Assembly: GCA_050697155.1 (NCBI GenBank)
Contig: JBOGZD010000008.1
Coordinates: 1 to 39,674 of the forward strand
Reading direction: 5' to 3'
Length of the DNA stretch: 39,674 bases
Origin: JBOGZD01 sp050697155
Lineage (GTDB): Bacteria > Actinomycetota > Thermoleophilia > Solirubrobacterales > 70-9
Every line of letters begins with the position of its first letter. The first letter of the stretch is position 1. The position numbers and the translations under genes were made by a program. Below, in pieces: positions 23,490 to 34,470 of this stretch. Under the pieces are notes generated by a model. The model made no database searches and had not been told where the DNA came from. It saw only the letters and a list, made by a program, of their open reading frames with translations.

Positions 23490-24049
23490 CCCGCACGCGG
23501 CTGCTCGTGCTGGTCGCCGCCGCCGCGGTTGCGGGCGCCGCGGCGATCACGCTGATCCTCTTCGAGGACGCTATCCGCGAGGTGACCCTGCCGCTGCGCC
23601 ACGACGACATCGTTCGCCAGCAGGCCGAGGAGAAGGATCTCGACCCGGCGCTGATCGCGGCCGTGATCTACGCCGAGTCGAAGTTCCGTGAGGGTGAGGT
23701 CTCCGACGCCGGCGCCCGGGGACTGATGCAGGTGACGCCGAGGACGGCGCTCGCGATCGCCGAGCAGACCGGCGGCTCCGAGTTCGTCGTCGCCGACCTC
23801 GACGACGCCCAGATCAACATCAGCTACGGGAGCCGTCACCTGCGCGACCTGCTCGACGCCTACGCCGGCAACCTGATCGCCGCGCTCGCCGCCTACAACG
23901 CCGGCGGCGGCAACGTAGACGAGTGGGGCGGGGACGGCCTCGAGGCCGACGACATCCGCTTCGAGGAGACCCGCGCCTACGTCGACGAGGTGCTCGAAAA
24001 GCGCGACGAGTACCGCGAGAACTACGCCGACGACCTCGGACTCGGCTGA
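23486..24049 (+). CDS. Membrane-anchored lytic transglycosylase (SLT domain)
   Basis: Cleaves peptidoglycan glycan strands outside the membrane. The 187-aa protein has one N-terminal membrane segment (about residues 5-26) that acts as anchor or signal, then an SLT/goose-lysozyme fold. The catalytic Glu64 lies in IYAESKF, followed by the family motifs DAGARGLMQVTP, NISYGSRHL and IAALAAYNAGGGNVDEW. ATG 23486 overlaps the coaE stop by four bases, so translation is coupled. It resembles the SLT proteins adjacent to coaE in other Gram-positives. Confidence 0.93.
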   Translation: MTRTRLLVLVAAAAVAGAAAITLILFEDAIREVTLPLRHDDIVRQQAEEKDLDPALIAAVIYAESKFREGEVSDAGARGLMQVTPRTALAIAEQTGGSEFVVADLDDAQINISYGSRHLRDLLDAYAGNLIAALAAYNAGGGNVDEWGGDGLEADDIRFEETRAYVDEVLEKRDEYRENYADDLGLG

Positions 24050-24050
24050 G

Positions 24051-24056
24051 TAGCCT
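24051..24056 (+). promoter_or_regulatory. Predicted -10 element of the large membrane protein gene
   Basis: TAGCCT lies one base after the transglycosylase stop codon and 6 nt before the TTG start at 24063. Confidence 0.4.
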
Positions 24057-24062
24057 CGATCC

Positions 24063-26627
24063 TTGCTGATCGCCTGGGTGCTGTTCCCTGCCGTGCTCAC
24101 AGCGCTCGCGGGTGGCTGTGGCCTGCTGGTGGAGCGCGCGCTCGGGGCGCAGTTGCCCGGAGCCCTGCTGGCCCCCGTCGGGCTCGCGGTGGTGGTCGTC
24201 ATCGGAGGGTTCCTCACCCTCGCCGATGCGACCGCCGAGCTCACTACCCCGGTGGTCGTCGCGGTCGCCGCCGCCGGCCTGGCCGCGGGCCTGCGTGCGC
24301 ACCCGCTGCGTGGTTGGGGCTGGCCGGCGGCCGCGGCGGCCTCGGCGTTCGGCCTCTACGCGGCGCCGATCGTGCTCTCGGGCGAGGCCACCTTCGCCGG
24401 CTACATCAAGCTCGACGACACCGCCACCTGGATGGCGCTCACCGACCGGGTGATGGAGCACGGGCGCAGCCTCGACGGCCTCGCCCCCTCGACCCACGAG
24501 GCGACGCTCGCGTTCAACCTCGACGACGGCTATCCGATCGGCGCCTTCCTGCCGCTCGGCGTCGGCCACGAGCTGATCGGCGAGGACGTCGCATGGCTGA
24601 TTCAGCCGTACATGGCCTGGCTCGGGGCGCTGCTCGCGCTGGCGCTATGGCAGATCTCGGGCTCGCTGCTGGAGTCCGGGGCACTGCGGGCCCTCGTCGC
24701 CGTCGGCGGGTCCCAATCGGCGCTGCTCTACGGCTACTACCTGTGGGGCGGGGTGAAGGAGGTCGCCGCTGCCGCGCTGCTCGCCACCGCGGTGCCGCTC
24801 GCGCTGGCGGCGGTCTCGAGCCGAGGCCATCCGCGGGCTGTGGTTGCGCCCGCCGTCGTCTGCGCGGCCCTGATCGGTGTACTGAGCGCAGGCGGTACGT
24901 TGTGGCTGGCGTCTGCGCTGCTCGGTGCGCTCGCGCTCCTCGCCGCGGGCGCCGGCAGGCGGCCGGCGCTTCGCGCCGCCGCCTGGGCGACCGGGCTCGT
25001 GGCACTACTCTCGCTGCCCGTCCTGCTCGCCGGCGGACTGCTGCCACCGACTTCGTCGCCGCTGACCAGCTCGGGCGCCCAGGGAAGCCTGTTCGGTGCG
25101 CTCGAGCCGGGGCAGGTCGCAGGCATCTGGCCGGCGGGAGACTTCCGTCTCGACCCCGGCGCGCGCACTTCGACCTACGCGCTCGTCGCGCTCGTCGCGG
25201 TGGCCGCCGCCGGCGCGCTCGTCCTCGCCTGGCGCCGTCGGGAGTGGGCGCTGCCCCTATACGTCTGCGGCACGCTTTCGGCGTGCGCCGTGATCTGGGC
25301 GCTGGGCTCTCCGTGGGTCGCCGGCAAGGCGCTCGCGACCGCCTCGCCGGCGCTCCCGCTCGCGGCCGCACTCGCCGGGGCCGCGCTCTACGCCCGCGGC
25401 CTGCGGGTGGAGGGAGGCGCCCTGCTGCTGGTGGTCCTGGGCGGGGTCTTGTGGTCGAATGCGCTCCAGTACCGCGACGCCAGCCTCGCCCCCCGCGACC
25501 AGCTCGCCGAGCTCGAGCTGATCGGCGAGGCGATCGCCGGCCAGGGGCCGACGCTGATGACCGAGTACCAGCCCTACGGCGCGCGCCACTTCCTGCGCGA
25601 GGCCGACCCGGAGGCGGCATCGGAGCTGCGCCGGCGGCCGGTGTCGCTGCGCGACGGCGGAACGCTGGCCAAGGGCGAGACGGCCGATACCGACAGACTC
25701 GATCCGGCGGGCCTCCACCTCTACCGAACGCTGGTCCTTCGCCGGTCACCCTCCCAGAGCCGCCCGCCGCTGGACTACCAGCTCTCCTGGCGCGGGCGCT
25801 TCTACGAGGTCTGGCAGCGCTCGGGCGCGGACGGCGAGGCGCCGGCCCGGTTGGCACTCGGCGCCGGGGCCGAGCCGACCGCGCGGCCGGCGTGCCCCGA
25901 GGTCCTGGAGCTCGCCGACGGCTCCGGACCCCGCGACACGCTGGCCGCGGCCCACCGGCCGAAGGCCATCGTGGTGCGGATGTCGGGAGCCGAACGTCCC
26001 GACGACTGGACCCTGGAGTCGAGCCCGAGGGCGATCGTGCCCCGAAGCTCCGGCTCGCTCGAGGTAGACGCGAGCGTGCCGGCCGATGATCGTTACGGGT
26101 TCTGGCTGCGAGGATCGGTGCGCCCCGCGGTCGAGCTGAGCGTCGACGACTCGGTCGTCGGCGAGGTGCGCCACCGGCTCAACCACGAGGGCCAGTACGT
26201 TGAGCTTGGGGCCGCGAGGCTCACGCGCGGCGAGCATCGAGTGAAGCTCGAGTTCTCGGGCGCCGACCTGAGCCCGGGCAGCGGCGCGGGCGGTTCTGCG
26301 ATCGGCCCGCTGGTGCTCGCCCGCTCGGAGGCCTCCGAGGTGCGGATCACCACCGTGTCCGCCGCCCGCGCCCGCCTGCTCTGCGGCCGGCGCTGGGATT
26401 GGATCGAGTTGCGGCCCAAACCCACCACATCATCAGCGGCTGGAGCGGCAGCCGGCCCCACAGCATCCAGGCCGGGATCCGGTCGGCGGGCACGCCGCGC
26501 ATGGCGACGTCGGCGGGATTCGTCGCCGTGTAGACGTTGGCGGGGAAGACCGCGACGAGCAGGGCAAGCATCCACCAGCGCCCGAAGCCGCGGGTCGCCG
26601 GAGGGATCACCGCGAGCCCGCCGATGA
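24063..26627 (+). CDS. Large multi-spanning membrane protein, possible GT-C-type transferase
   Basis: I do not recognise a named family. The first about 490 residues are mostly hydrophobic with roughly ten to twelve membrane segments. An early extracytoplasmic loop (FAGYIKLDDTATWMALTDR and LDDGYPIGAFLPLGVGHEL) has the acidic pattern of GT-C glycosyltransferases and related actinobacterial cell-envelope proteins. The last about 280 residues are soluble and strand-rich (WLRGSVRPAVELSVDD, RGEHRVKLEFSGADL), like a carbohydrate-binding beta-sandwich. The frame has no stop until 26627, but the natural end is probably near 26420 (WDWIELRPK): beyond it the sequence is the antisense of the DoxX-like gene and reads as an Arg/Ser-rich tail. 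The start is TTG 24063. Confidence 0.7.
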   Translation: MLIAWVLFPAVLTALAGGCGLLVERALGAQLPGALLAPVGLAVVVVIGGFLTLADATAELTTPVVVAVAAAGLAAGLRAHPLRGWGWPAAAAASAFGLYAAPIVLSGEATFAGYIKLDDTATWMALTDRVMEHGRSLDGLAPSTHEATLAFNLDDGYPIGAFLPLGVGHELIGEDVAWLIQPYMAWLGALLALALWQISGSLLESGALRALVAVGGSQSALLYGYYLWGGVKEVAAAALLATAVPLALAAVSSRGHPRAVVAPAVVCAALIGVLSAGGTLWLASALLGALALLAAGAGRRPALRAAAWATGLVALLSLPVLLAGGLLPPTSSPLTSSGAQGSLFGALEPGQVAGIWPAGDFRLDPGARTSTYALVALVAVAAAGALVLAWRRREWALPLYVCGTLSACAVIWALGSPWVAGKALATASPALPLAAALAGAALYARGLRVEGGALLLVVLGGVLWSNALQYRDASLAPRDQLAELELIGEAIAGQGPTLMTEYQPYGARHFLREADPEAASELRRRPVSLRDGGTLAKGETADTDRLDPAGLHLYRTLVLRRSPSQSRPPLDYQLSWRGRFYEVWQRSGADGEAPARLALGAGAEPTARPACPEVLELADGSGPRDTLAAAHRPKAIVVRMSGAERPDDWTLESSPRAIVPRSSGSLEVDASVPADDRYGFWLRGSVRPAVELSVDDSVVGEVRHRLNHEGQYVELGAARLTRGEHRVKLEFSGADLSPGSGAGGSAIGPLVLARSEASEVRITTVSAARARLLCGRRWDWIELRPKPTTSSAAGAAAGPTASRPGSGRRARRAWRRRRDSSPCRRWRGRPRRAGQASTSARSRGSPEGSPRARR

Positions 26628-26772
26628 TCTCGGCCGCCCCGCTGACCACGACCGCCTCCCGGTGCATCGGCACGTACGGCGGCATGATCGCGGCATAGTC
26701 GCGGGGGCGGACGAAATGCATCGTCCCCGCGAAGGTGAAGAAGGCGGCGAGCAAACGCTGCGAGCGGGTCAC
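26347..26772 (-). CDS. DoxX-like membrane protein
   Basis: A 141-aa protein with four hydrophobic stretches: LLAAFFTFAGTMHFV, VVVSGAAEIIGGLAVI, WWMLALLVAVFPANVY and LPLQPLMMWWVWAAT. The pattern G-MHFVRP, MPPYVP and SGAAEIIGG matches the DoxX-like quinone-type or uncharacterised small membrane proteins. The recognisable protein ends at about residue 123 (position 26404). The last 18 residues (SNPSAGRRAGG...) are read from the antisense of the membrane protein gene. GTG 26772 is the start, with no clear ribosome binding site. The opposing 281-base overlap is discussed as a finding. Confidence 0.75.
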   Translation of the reverse strand: MTRSQRLLAAFFTFAGTMHFVRPRDYAAIMPPYVPMHREAVVVSGAAEIIGGLAVIPPATRGFGRWWMLALLVAVFPANVYTATNPADVAMRGVPADRIPAWMLWGRLPLQPLMMWWVWAATRSNPSAGRRAGGRGRRTRW

Positions 26773-26826
26773 CGCAAGGATCCTCTCAGGCGCGACCTAC
26801 CGTCGCTTGGGGTAACCGTTTTGCGG

Positions 26827-26832
26827 TATCGT
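26827..26832 (+). promoter_or_regulatory. Possible -10 element of the secreted protein gene
   Basis: TATCGT lies about 39 bases before the ATG at 26872, leaving a leader of about 30 nt that contains a strong Shine-Dalgarno (AGGGGAG). The same hexamer serves pfkA and uvrB in leaderless position. Here the transcript would have a leader. Confidence 0.4.
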
Positions 26833-26871
26833 CGTTCATGGGGAATCAACTGGACGTTAGGGGAGTGTCAA

Positions 26872-27912
26872 ATGAAGTCTTCGTGTCGTAGAGCGGCGTT
26901 CGTTGCGTCCATGGCTGCCGTCGCAGCGGCGGCGCTCCCCGCGTCGGCGGGCGCCCAGGCCAGCGCCTATCCGCCGAACCCCGAGTCGATCTTCTTCTCC
27001 ACCAGCGCCGGCGGCTGGACCGGGTCGACCGACTCGACCGGGCTCTGCATCGCGCCGCTCACTTGCCCGACGATCACCAACAGCTTCGTTGCCAGCGGCG
27101 GCACCTTCGGCGACGGCGACGGCTTCCTCCGCACCGAGGCATCGGGCCTGGCGGAGGCGGCCGGCACCTCGCAGGGCATCTGGACCAGCCCCGCGTTCAC
27201 CTACAACGGCGCTGCGGGCCAGCCGCCGACCGACATCGTGCTCAGCCTCGCGAGCAAGTCGGATCTCGCCGCGCTGCTCTCGGTCGCCAGCGGGCTCAAC
27301 GGCAGCATCGAGCTGGTCGACGTGACCGCCGGCGGGGTGGCGAGCCGGCTGGTGAACGAGGCGCCGATCTCGCACACCTCGACCTGGACCCGGGTGCCGC
27401 TGGTGGTCATCAACCCGGGCCAGCTCGTGATCGGGCGCGATTACCAGATCCGGATCATCACCGAGCTCGACTACACGGCCGACGTGCTGCCGTCGGGCAG
27501 CGTCGACTACGACGACGTGATCATGATCGCGCTCCGCGACGGCGCGGGCGACGGTAACGGCGGCGGGCCCGGCGGCGGCGTCGGCGGCATCGGCGGCGGG
27601 GTCGGCGTGTTCGATGGCCGCAACCTGTTCCTGAAGCTGAAGTGCCTCGGGGTGAAGAAGAACGGCAAGTGCCGGGTGCGGGCGACCGCGCTGACGAGCA
27701 AGAAGGGCAAGCGGCTCACCTTCCCGATCCAGCGCAAGGTGAAGAAGAAGGGCAAGGTCGTGCGGATGCGGGTGCGGTTCCAGTTCCGCAAGCGGCTGGA
27801 GCGGCAGCGCAACGTCATCCTGCGCTCGAAGGTCACCACCGGCAGCCTCAACGACCCGGACAAGAAGAAGATCAAGTTCCGCAAGATTCGGATCATCGAC
27901 CGGAGCCCGTAA
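26872..27912 (+). CDS. Secreted protein with Gly-rich linker and cationic C-terminal domain
   Basis: I do not recognise a named family. The 346-aa protein has a Sec signal peptide (MKSSCRRAAFVASMAAVAAA, cleavage probably after ASAGAQA). A strand-rich domain of about 190 residues follows (GGWTGSTDSTGLC, WTSPAFTYNGAAGQPPTDI, WTRVPLVVI), resembling carbohydrate-binding or jelly-roll folds. A Gly-rich linker near residues 225-245 leads to a C-terminal domain of about 100 residues with very high Lys/Arg content (LKLKCLGVKKNGKCRVR, KVKKKGKVVRMRVRFQFRKR). Its two cysteines could form a disulfide. The basic domain might bind anionic cell-wall polymers; that is inference. ATG 26872 has the ribosome site AGGGGAG. 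Confidence 0.7.
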   Translation: MKSSCRRAAFVASMAAVAAAALPASAGAQASAYPPNPESIFFSTSAGGWTGSTDSTGLCIAPLTCPTITNSFVASGGTFGDGDGFLRTEASGLAEAAGTSQGIWTSPAFTYNGAAGQPPTDIVLSLASKSDLAALLSVASGLNGSIELVDVTAGGVASRLVNEAPISHTSTWTRVPLVVINPGQLVIGRDYQIRIITELDYTADVLPSGSVDYDDVIMIALRDGAGDGNGGGPGGGVGGIGGGVGVFDGRNLFLKLKCLGVKKNGKCRVRATALTSKKGKRLTFPIQRKVKKKGKVVRMRVRFQFRKRLERQRNVILRSKVTTGSLNDPDKKKIKFRKIRIIDRSP

Positions 27913-27939
27913 ACCGGCGCGGGCTACTCGAGACGCGTA

Positions 27940-27966
27940 GCGGGCGGGCGCGACGGAGCCGCCCGC
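27940..27966 (+). terminator. Hairpin after the secreted protein gene, abutting the uvrB promoter
   Basis: GCGGGCGG (27940-27947) pairs perfectly with CCGCCCGC (27959-27966) across an 11-base loop. No T tract follows; instead the uvrB TATCGT hexamer begins at the next base. It could be an I-shaped terminator or a block to read-through into uvrB. Confidence 0.45.
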
Positions 27967-27972
27967 TATCGT
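27967..27972 (+). promoter_or_regulatory. Predicted -10 element of uvrB (leaderless type)
   Basis: TATCGT ends exactly 7 nt before the GTG at 27980. No SOS-box-like palindrome is evident around it. Confidence 0.6.
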
Positions 27973-27979
27973 CGCTTCG

Positions 27980-29986
27980 GTGTCGCAGTTCAAGCTGAAC
28001 CCGGCCTACAGCGCCACCGCCGATCAGCCGAAGGCGATCGCGTCGCTGGCCGAGGGCCTGGAGGCGGATGAGCGCGGGCTGACCCTGCTCGGCGCGACCG
28101 GGACCGGGAAGACGTTCACGATGGCCGGGGTGATCGAGCGCGTCCAGCGTCCGGCGCTGGTGATCGCCCACAACAAGACGCTCGCCGCCCAGCTCTGCAA
28201 CGAGTTCCGCGAGTTCTTCCCCGACAACCGGGTCGAGTACTTCGTCTCCTACTACGACTACTACCAGCCCGAGGCCTACGTCCCCGCGCAGGACCTCTAC
28301 ATCGAGAAGGACTCGTCGATCAACGACGAGATCGATCGCCTCCGCCACGCCGCCACCGCCTCGCTGCTCGCCCGCCGCGACGTGGTCATCGTCGCCTCGG
28401 TCTCCTGCATCTTCGGGATCGGCTCGCCGGAGCTGTACAAGCGCCAGATGCAGCTCTTTCAGGTCGGCGAGTGGATCGACCGGGACGGCCTGTTCCGCAA
28501 GCTGGTCGGGATGCAGTACACGCGGAACGACACCGCGCTCACCCGTGGCACCTTCCGCGCCAAAGGCGAGGTCCTCGAGATCTTCCCCGCCTACGCCGAG
28601 ACCGCCTACCGGGTCAGCCTCTTCGGCGACGAGGTCGAATCGATCCAGCATTTCGACCCGCTCACCGGCGAGGTCCTCGACCAGATCGACCACGTCGCGG
28701 TCTGGCCGGCGAGCCACTACGTCACCGAGGAGGACACGCTCGAGCGGACCGTGGTCGAGATCAAGCGCGAGCTCGACCAGCGCATCGCCTGGCTCGAGGA
28801 GCGCGGCAAGGAGCTCGAGGCCCACCGGCTCATGCAGCGGACCCAGTACGACATCGAGATGCTCAAGGAGCTCGGCTTCACCTCGGGGATCGAGAACTAC
28901 TCGCGGATCCTCGACGACCGCCCGCCCGGCTCGCCCCCGCACACGCTGATCGACTATTTCCCCGACGACTTCGTCGTCTTCGTCGACGAGTCGCACCAGA
29001 CGATCCCCCAGCTCGGCGGCATGTACGAGGGAGACCGCTCGCGCAAGCAGACGCTGGTCGACTTCGGCTTCCGGCTGCCGTCGGCGCTCGACAACCGGCC
29101 GCTGAAGTTCGACGAGTTCCTCGACCGGGTCGGCCAGTTGGTGATGGTCTCGGCGACCCCCGGCGAGTTCGAGCGCGGGTTCGGCGCCCGGATCGTCGAG
29201 CAGATCGTGCGCCCAACCGGGATCGTCGACCCCGAGGTCGAGCTGCGCGAGACCCGCAACCAGATCGACGACCTTATGAACGAGGTTCGCCGCCGCGCCG
29301 AGGCCGGCGAGCGCACGCTGGTCACGACGCTGACCAAGAAGATGGCCGAGGACCTGACCGCCTACCTGCTCGAGCACGGCTTCCGGGTCCGCTATCTGCA
29401 CTCCGAGGTCGACACCCTGGAGCGGATCCAGATCGTCCGCGACCTGCGCCTCGGCGAGTACGACGTGCTCGTCGGCGTCAACCTCCTGCGCGAGGGGCTC
29501 GACCTGCCGGAAGTCTCGCTGGTGGCGATCCTCGACGCCGACAAGGAGGGCTTCCTGCGCGGCGAGACCAGCCTGATCCAGACCATCGGACGCGCCGCGC
29601 GCAACGTCCGCGGCCGGGTGCTGATGTACGCCGACAAGGAGACCGAGGCGATGCGCAAGGCGATCTCCGAGACCGACCGCCGGCGCGAGATCCAGCTCGC
29701 CTACAACCGCGAGCACGGGATCACCCCGGAGACCGTGCAGAAGGGGATCTCCGACATCGCCGAGTTCCTCTCGATGGAGAGCCGCGCCGCGCCCTCGCGC
29801 CGGCGCCGGGTGCGCAGCGACGGCGACGGGGAGCCGCTCAGCCCCGAGCAACTCGAGAAGATCATCGTCGAGCTCGAGGAGGAGATGCTCGCCGCGGCCG
29901 AGGACCTTCGCTTCGAAGAGGCGGCCCGGATCCGCGACGAGCTCAAGGAGCTTCGGCGCGACCTCGAGGCGCTGCGGGCCACGTAG
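27980..29986 (+). CDS. uvrB: UvrABC excision repair helicase subunit B
   Basis: Damage-verifying component of nucleotide excision repair, loaded by UvrA and then cut with UvrC. The 668-aa protein has Walker A GATGTGKT (Lys44), the beta-hairpin YYDYYQPEAYVP (about residues 93-104), the DEAD-like VDESHQT box, helicase motifs NLLREGLDLPEVSLVA and QTIGRAARN, and a C-terminal UVR domain (LEEEMLAAAEDLRFEEAAR) for UvrC contact. The last about 30 residues before the UVR domain are Arg-rich. The start is GTG 27980 with TATCGT 7 nt upstream. The stop codon is repeated in frame 12 bases later. uvrA follows three genes downstream. Confidence 0.97.
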   Translation: MSQFKLNPAYSATADQPKAIASLAEGLEADERGLTLLGATGTGKTFTMAGVIERVQRPALVIAHNKTLAAQLCNEFREFFPDNRVEYFVSYYDYYQPEAYVPAQDLYIEKDSSINDEIDRLRHAATASLLARRDVVIVASVSCIFGIGSPELYKRQMQLFQVGEWIDRDGLFRKLVGMQYTRNDTALTRGTFRAKGEVLEIFPAYAETAYRVSLFGDEVESIQHFDPLTGEVLDQIDHVAVWPASHYVTEEDTLERTVVEIKRELDQRIAWLEERGKELEAHRLMQRTQYDIEMLKELGFTSGIENYSRILDDRPPGSPPHTLIDYFPDDFVVFVDESHQTIPQLGGMYEGDRSRKQTLVDFGFRLPSALDNRPLKFDEFLDRVGQLVMVSATPGEFERGFGARIVEQIVRPTGIVDPEVELRETRNQIDDLMNEVRRRAEAGERTLVTTLTKKMAEDLTAYLLEHGFRVRYLHSEVDTLERIQIVRDLRLGEYDVLVGVNLLREGLDLPEVSLVAILDADKEGFLRGETSLIQTIGRAARNVRGRVLMYADKETEAMRKAISETDRRREIQLAYNREHGITPETVQKGISDIAEFLSMESRAAPSRRRRVRSDGDGEPLSPEQLEKIIVELEEEMLAAAEDLRFEEAARIRDELKELRRDLEALRAT

Positions 29987-30005
29987 TGCACCCACTAGTG
30001 CACCC
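29984..30005. repeat. Tandem duplication at the uvrB stop (2 x 10 bp, period 12)
   Basis: TAGTGCACCC occurs at 29984-29993 and 29996-30005. The first TAG is the uvrB stop; the second is in the same frame. Confidence 0.85.
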
Positions 30006-30026
30006 GGCCGCACTGGCGCTGGGGGC

Positions 30027-30785
30027 GTGAGCGGCTTGAAGCGGGGCCTCGCCGCGTTCGCGATCGGGCAGGCGGCCGTCGTGCTGCTGGTCGGCGCGGC
30101 GCCGAACGCGGACGAGGACGGGGAGGCGCGGCGGGCGGCCGCGGGCGCGCGCAGCGACGTCGTCGGGCGGTCGGTCGAGGGGCGGGCGATCGTCGCCCGC
30201 CGGACCGGCGACGACGGCGCCGCGCGCACCGTGCTCGTCGTCGGCTCGATCCACGGCGACGAGACCCAGGGCCACCGGGTGATCCGGCGCCTCCGCCGCC
30301 ACCACGACCGCCGCCTCGGCGGCGTCGACGCGTGGACGATCACGACCGTCAATCCCGACGGGGTCGACGCCGGCACGCGGAAGAACGCCCACGGAGTCGA
30401 CCTCAACCGCAACTTCGGCCACGATTTCGACCCCGCCCTGTCGGGCGGCTATGAGTCCGGCCCCGGACCGTTCTCGGAGCCGGAGTCGCGAGCGGTTCGC
30501 GGCCTCGTGCGGCGGATCAGGCCCGACCTGACGATCTGGTACCACCAGCCCTGGGGCGTGACGTTGGTCCCCTGCAACCACACCGGCGACGTCGCTCGCC
30601 GCTACGCCCGCCTCTCGGGGCTGGCGCCGCGCGACTGCCACCCCTACCCGCCGGGGAGCGCGACGAGCTGGCAGTACCACCGCTTCGGCGAGCCCGCGTT
30701 CGTGGTCGAGCTCCCCGGCCGGCGGCTGCGGCAATCCGAGGTCCGCCGCCACGCACGCGCGGTCGCGACCCTGGCGGAGCGGTAA
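30027..30785 (+). CDS. M14-family zinc carboxypeptidase / murein-peptide amidase-like
   Basis: A 252-aa metallopeptidase with a short N-terminal hydrophobic segment (about residues 8-25). Zinc ligands are His76 and Glu79 (SIHGDETQG) and His173 (WYHQPWG); Glu228 (FVVELPG) is the catalytic base. NPDGVDAGTRKNAHGVDLNRNF (with a break, residues 109-130) carries the substrate-binding Asn-Arg pair. The size and motifs match the MpaA-like group that trims cell-wall peptides, so an extracytoplasmic role is likely. It starts at GTG 30027, 40 bases after uvrB. Its stop TAA is also the first three bases of the next gene's predicted -10 hexamer. Confidence 0.85.
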   Translation: MSGLKRGLAAFAIGQAAVVLLVGAAPNADEDGEARRAAAGARSDVVGRSVEGRAIVARRTGDDGAARTVLVVGSIHGDETQGHRVIRRLRRHHDRRLGGVDAWTITTVNPDGVDAGTRKNAHGVDLNRNFGHDFDPALSGGYESGPGPFSEPESRAVRGLVRRIRPDLTIWYHQPWGVTLVPCNHTGDVARRYARLSGLAPRDCHPYPPGSATSWQYHRFGEPAFVVELPGRRLRQSEVRRHARAVATLAER

Positions 30786-30788
30786 TCT
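30783..30788 (+). promoter_or_regulatory. Predicted -10 element of the coiled-coil protein gene
   Basis: TAATCT overlaps the M14 peptidase stop codon and ends 6 nt before the ATG at 30795. Confidence 0.4.
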
Positions 30789-30794
30789 CGCCCC

Positions 30795-31409
30795 ATGGCA
30801 GACGCGGAGAAGATCGTTCACGACGTCGCCGAGCGAGTGCGCGAGATGGTCACCGAGGCCGAGCAGCGCGCCGCCGAGATCGTGAGTGAGGCCGAGGGGG
30901 AGGCGAAGCGGATTCGCGACCGCGCCGAGGCCGAGGCGCGCGAGCGGCTGGCCGAGGTCAGCAGCGCGCTCGACGAGGTCCGGGGGAAGCTCGGCTCCGC
31001 CGGCGGCGGTGGCGCGGCGAGCCCGGGCCCGGCCGAGCCCCACGTCGACCCGACCGCTGCGGCCGAGGCCGAGGTCGAGCCGGGCCCGGCGACGATTCCC
31101 GAGCCCGAGCCACCCGACGTCCCCGAGCCCACTCCCGATCCGGTGCCCGACCCAGTCCCCAGCCCCGAGCCGGTGCCGGAGCCGAGCCCGGATCCGATGC
31201 CCGAGCCCGAGCCGCCCCCGGACGAGGGAACGCCGCCGGCGGCCGCCAACGGCGCCAGATCCGACGAGGTGGGCGCCCGGCTGGTGGCGCTCAACATGGC
31301 ACTCGAGGGCGCCTCGCGCGAGCAGATCGAAGCCAAGCTCGCCGCCGACTACGACCTCGAGGACCGCGCCAAGCTGCTCGACGAGGTCATCGCCGCCGCG
31401 GGCAAGTAA
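30795..31409 (+). CDS. Coiled-coil protein with Pro/Glu repeat linker
   Basis: No named family recognised. The 204-aa protein has three parts. The N-terminal helix of about 65 residues is strongly heptad-like and charged (AERVREMVTEAEQRAAEIV, then EAKRIRDRAEAEARERLAEV), similar to DivIVA or ATP-synthase b stalks. A linker of about 90 residues is almost only Pro, Glu, Asp and Val, with repeats such as PEPEPP, PDPVPDPVPSPEP and PEPSPDPMPEPEP. The C-terminal 50 residues form a compact helical domain (LVALNMALEGASREQIEAKL, DYDLEDRAKLLDEVIAAA). The last part resembles the small helical modules that bind partners in actinobacterial polarity proteins. No membrane segment is present. Confidence 0.75.
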   Translation: MADAEKIVHDVAERVREMVTEAEQRAAEIVSEAEGEAKRIRDRAEAEARERLAEVSSALDEVRGKLGSAGGGGAASPGPAEPHVDPTAAAEAEVEPGPATIPEPEPPDVPEPTPDPVPDPVPSPEPVPEPSPDPMPEPEPPPDEGTPPAAANGARSDEVGARLVALNMALEGASREQIEAKLAADYDLEDRAKLLDEVIAAAGK

Positions 31410-31466
31410 CCCCTCGGCCGCAGGCGCTCGGACGGCGAACGCCACGGGAACAGCCGTTCGCGTCCC

Positions 31467-31472
31467 TAGACT
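31467..31472 (+). promoter_or_regulatory. Predicted -10 element of uvrA (leaderless type)
   Basis: TAGACT ends exactly 7 nt before GTG 31480, which is directly followed in frame by ATG 31483. The spacing selects the GTG. The same hexamer precedes hisIE. Confidence 0.6.
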
Positions 31473-31479
31473 TTGCTCG

Positions 31480-34434
<2,955 letters not shown>

Positions 34435-34470
34435 GGACGAGCGAGGCCCCGCGCTCGCGGCGGCGTTAGC

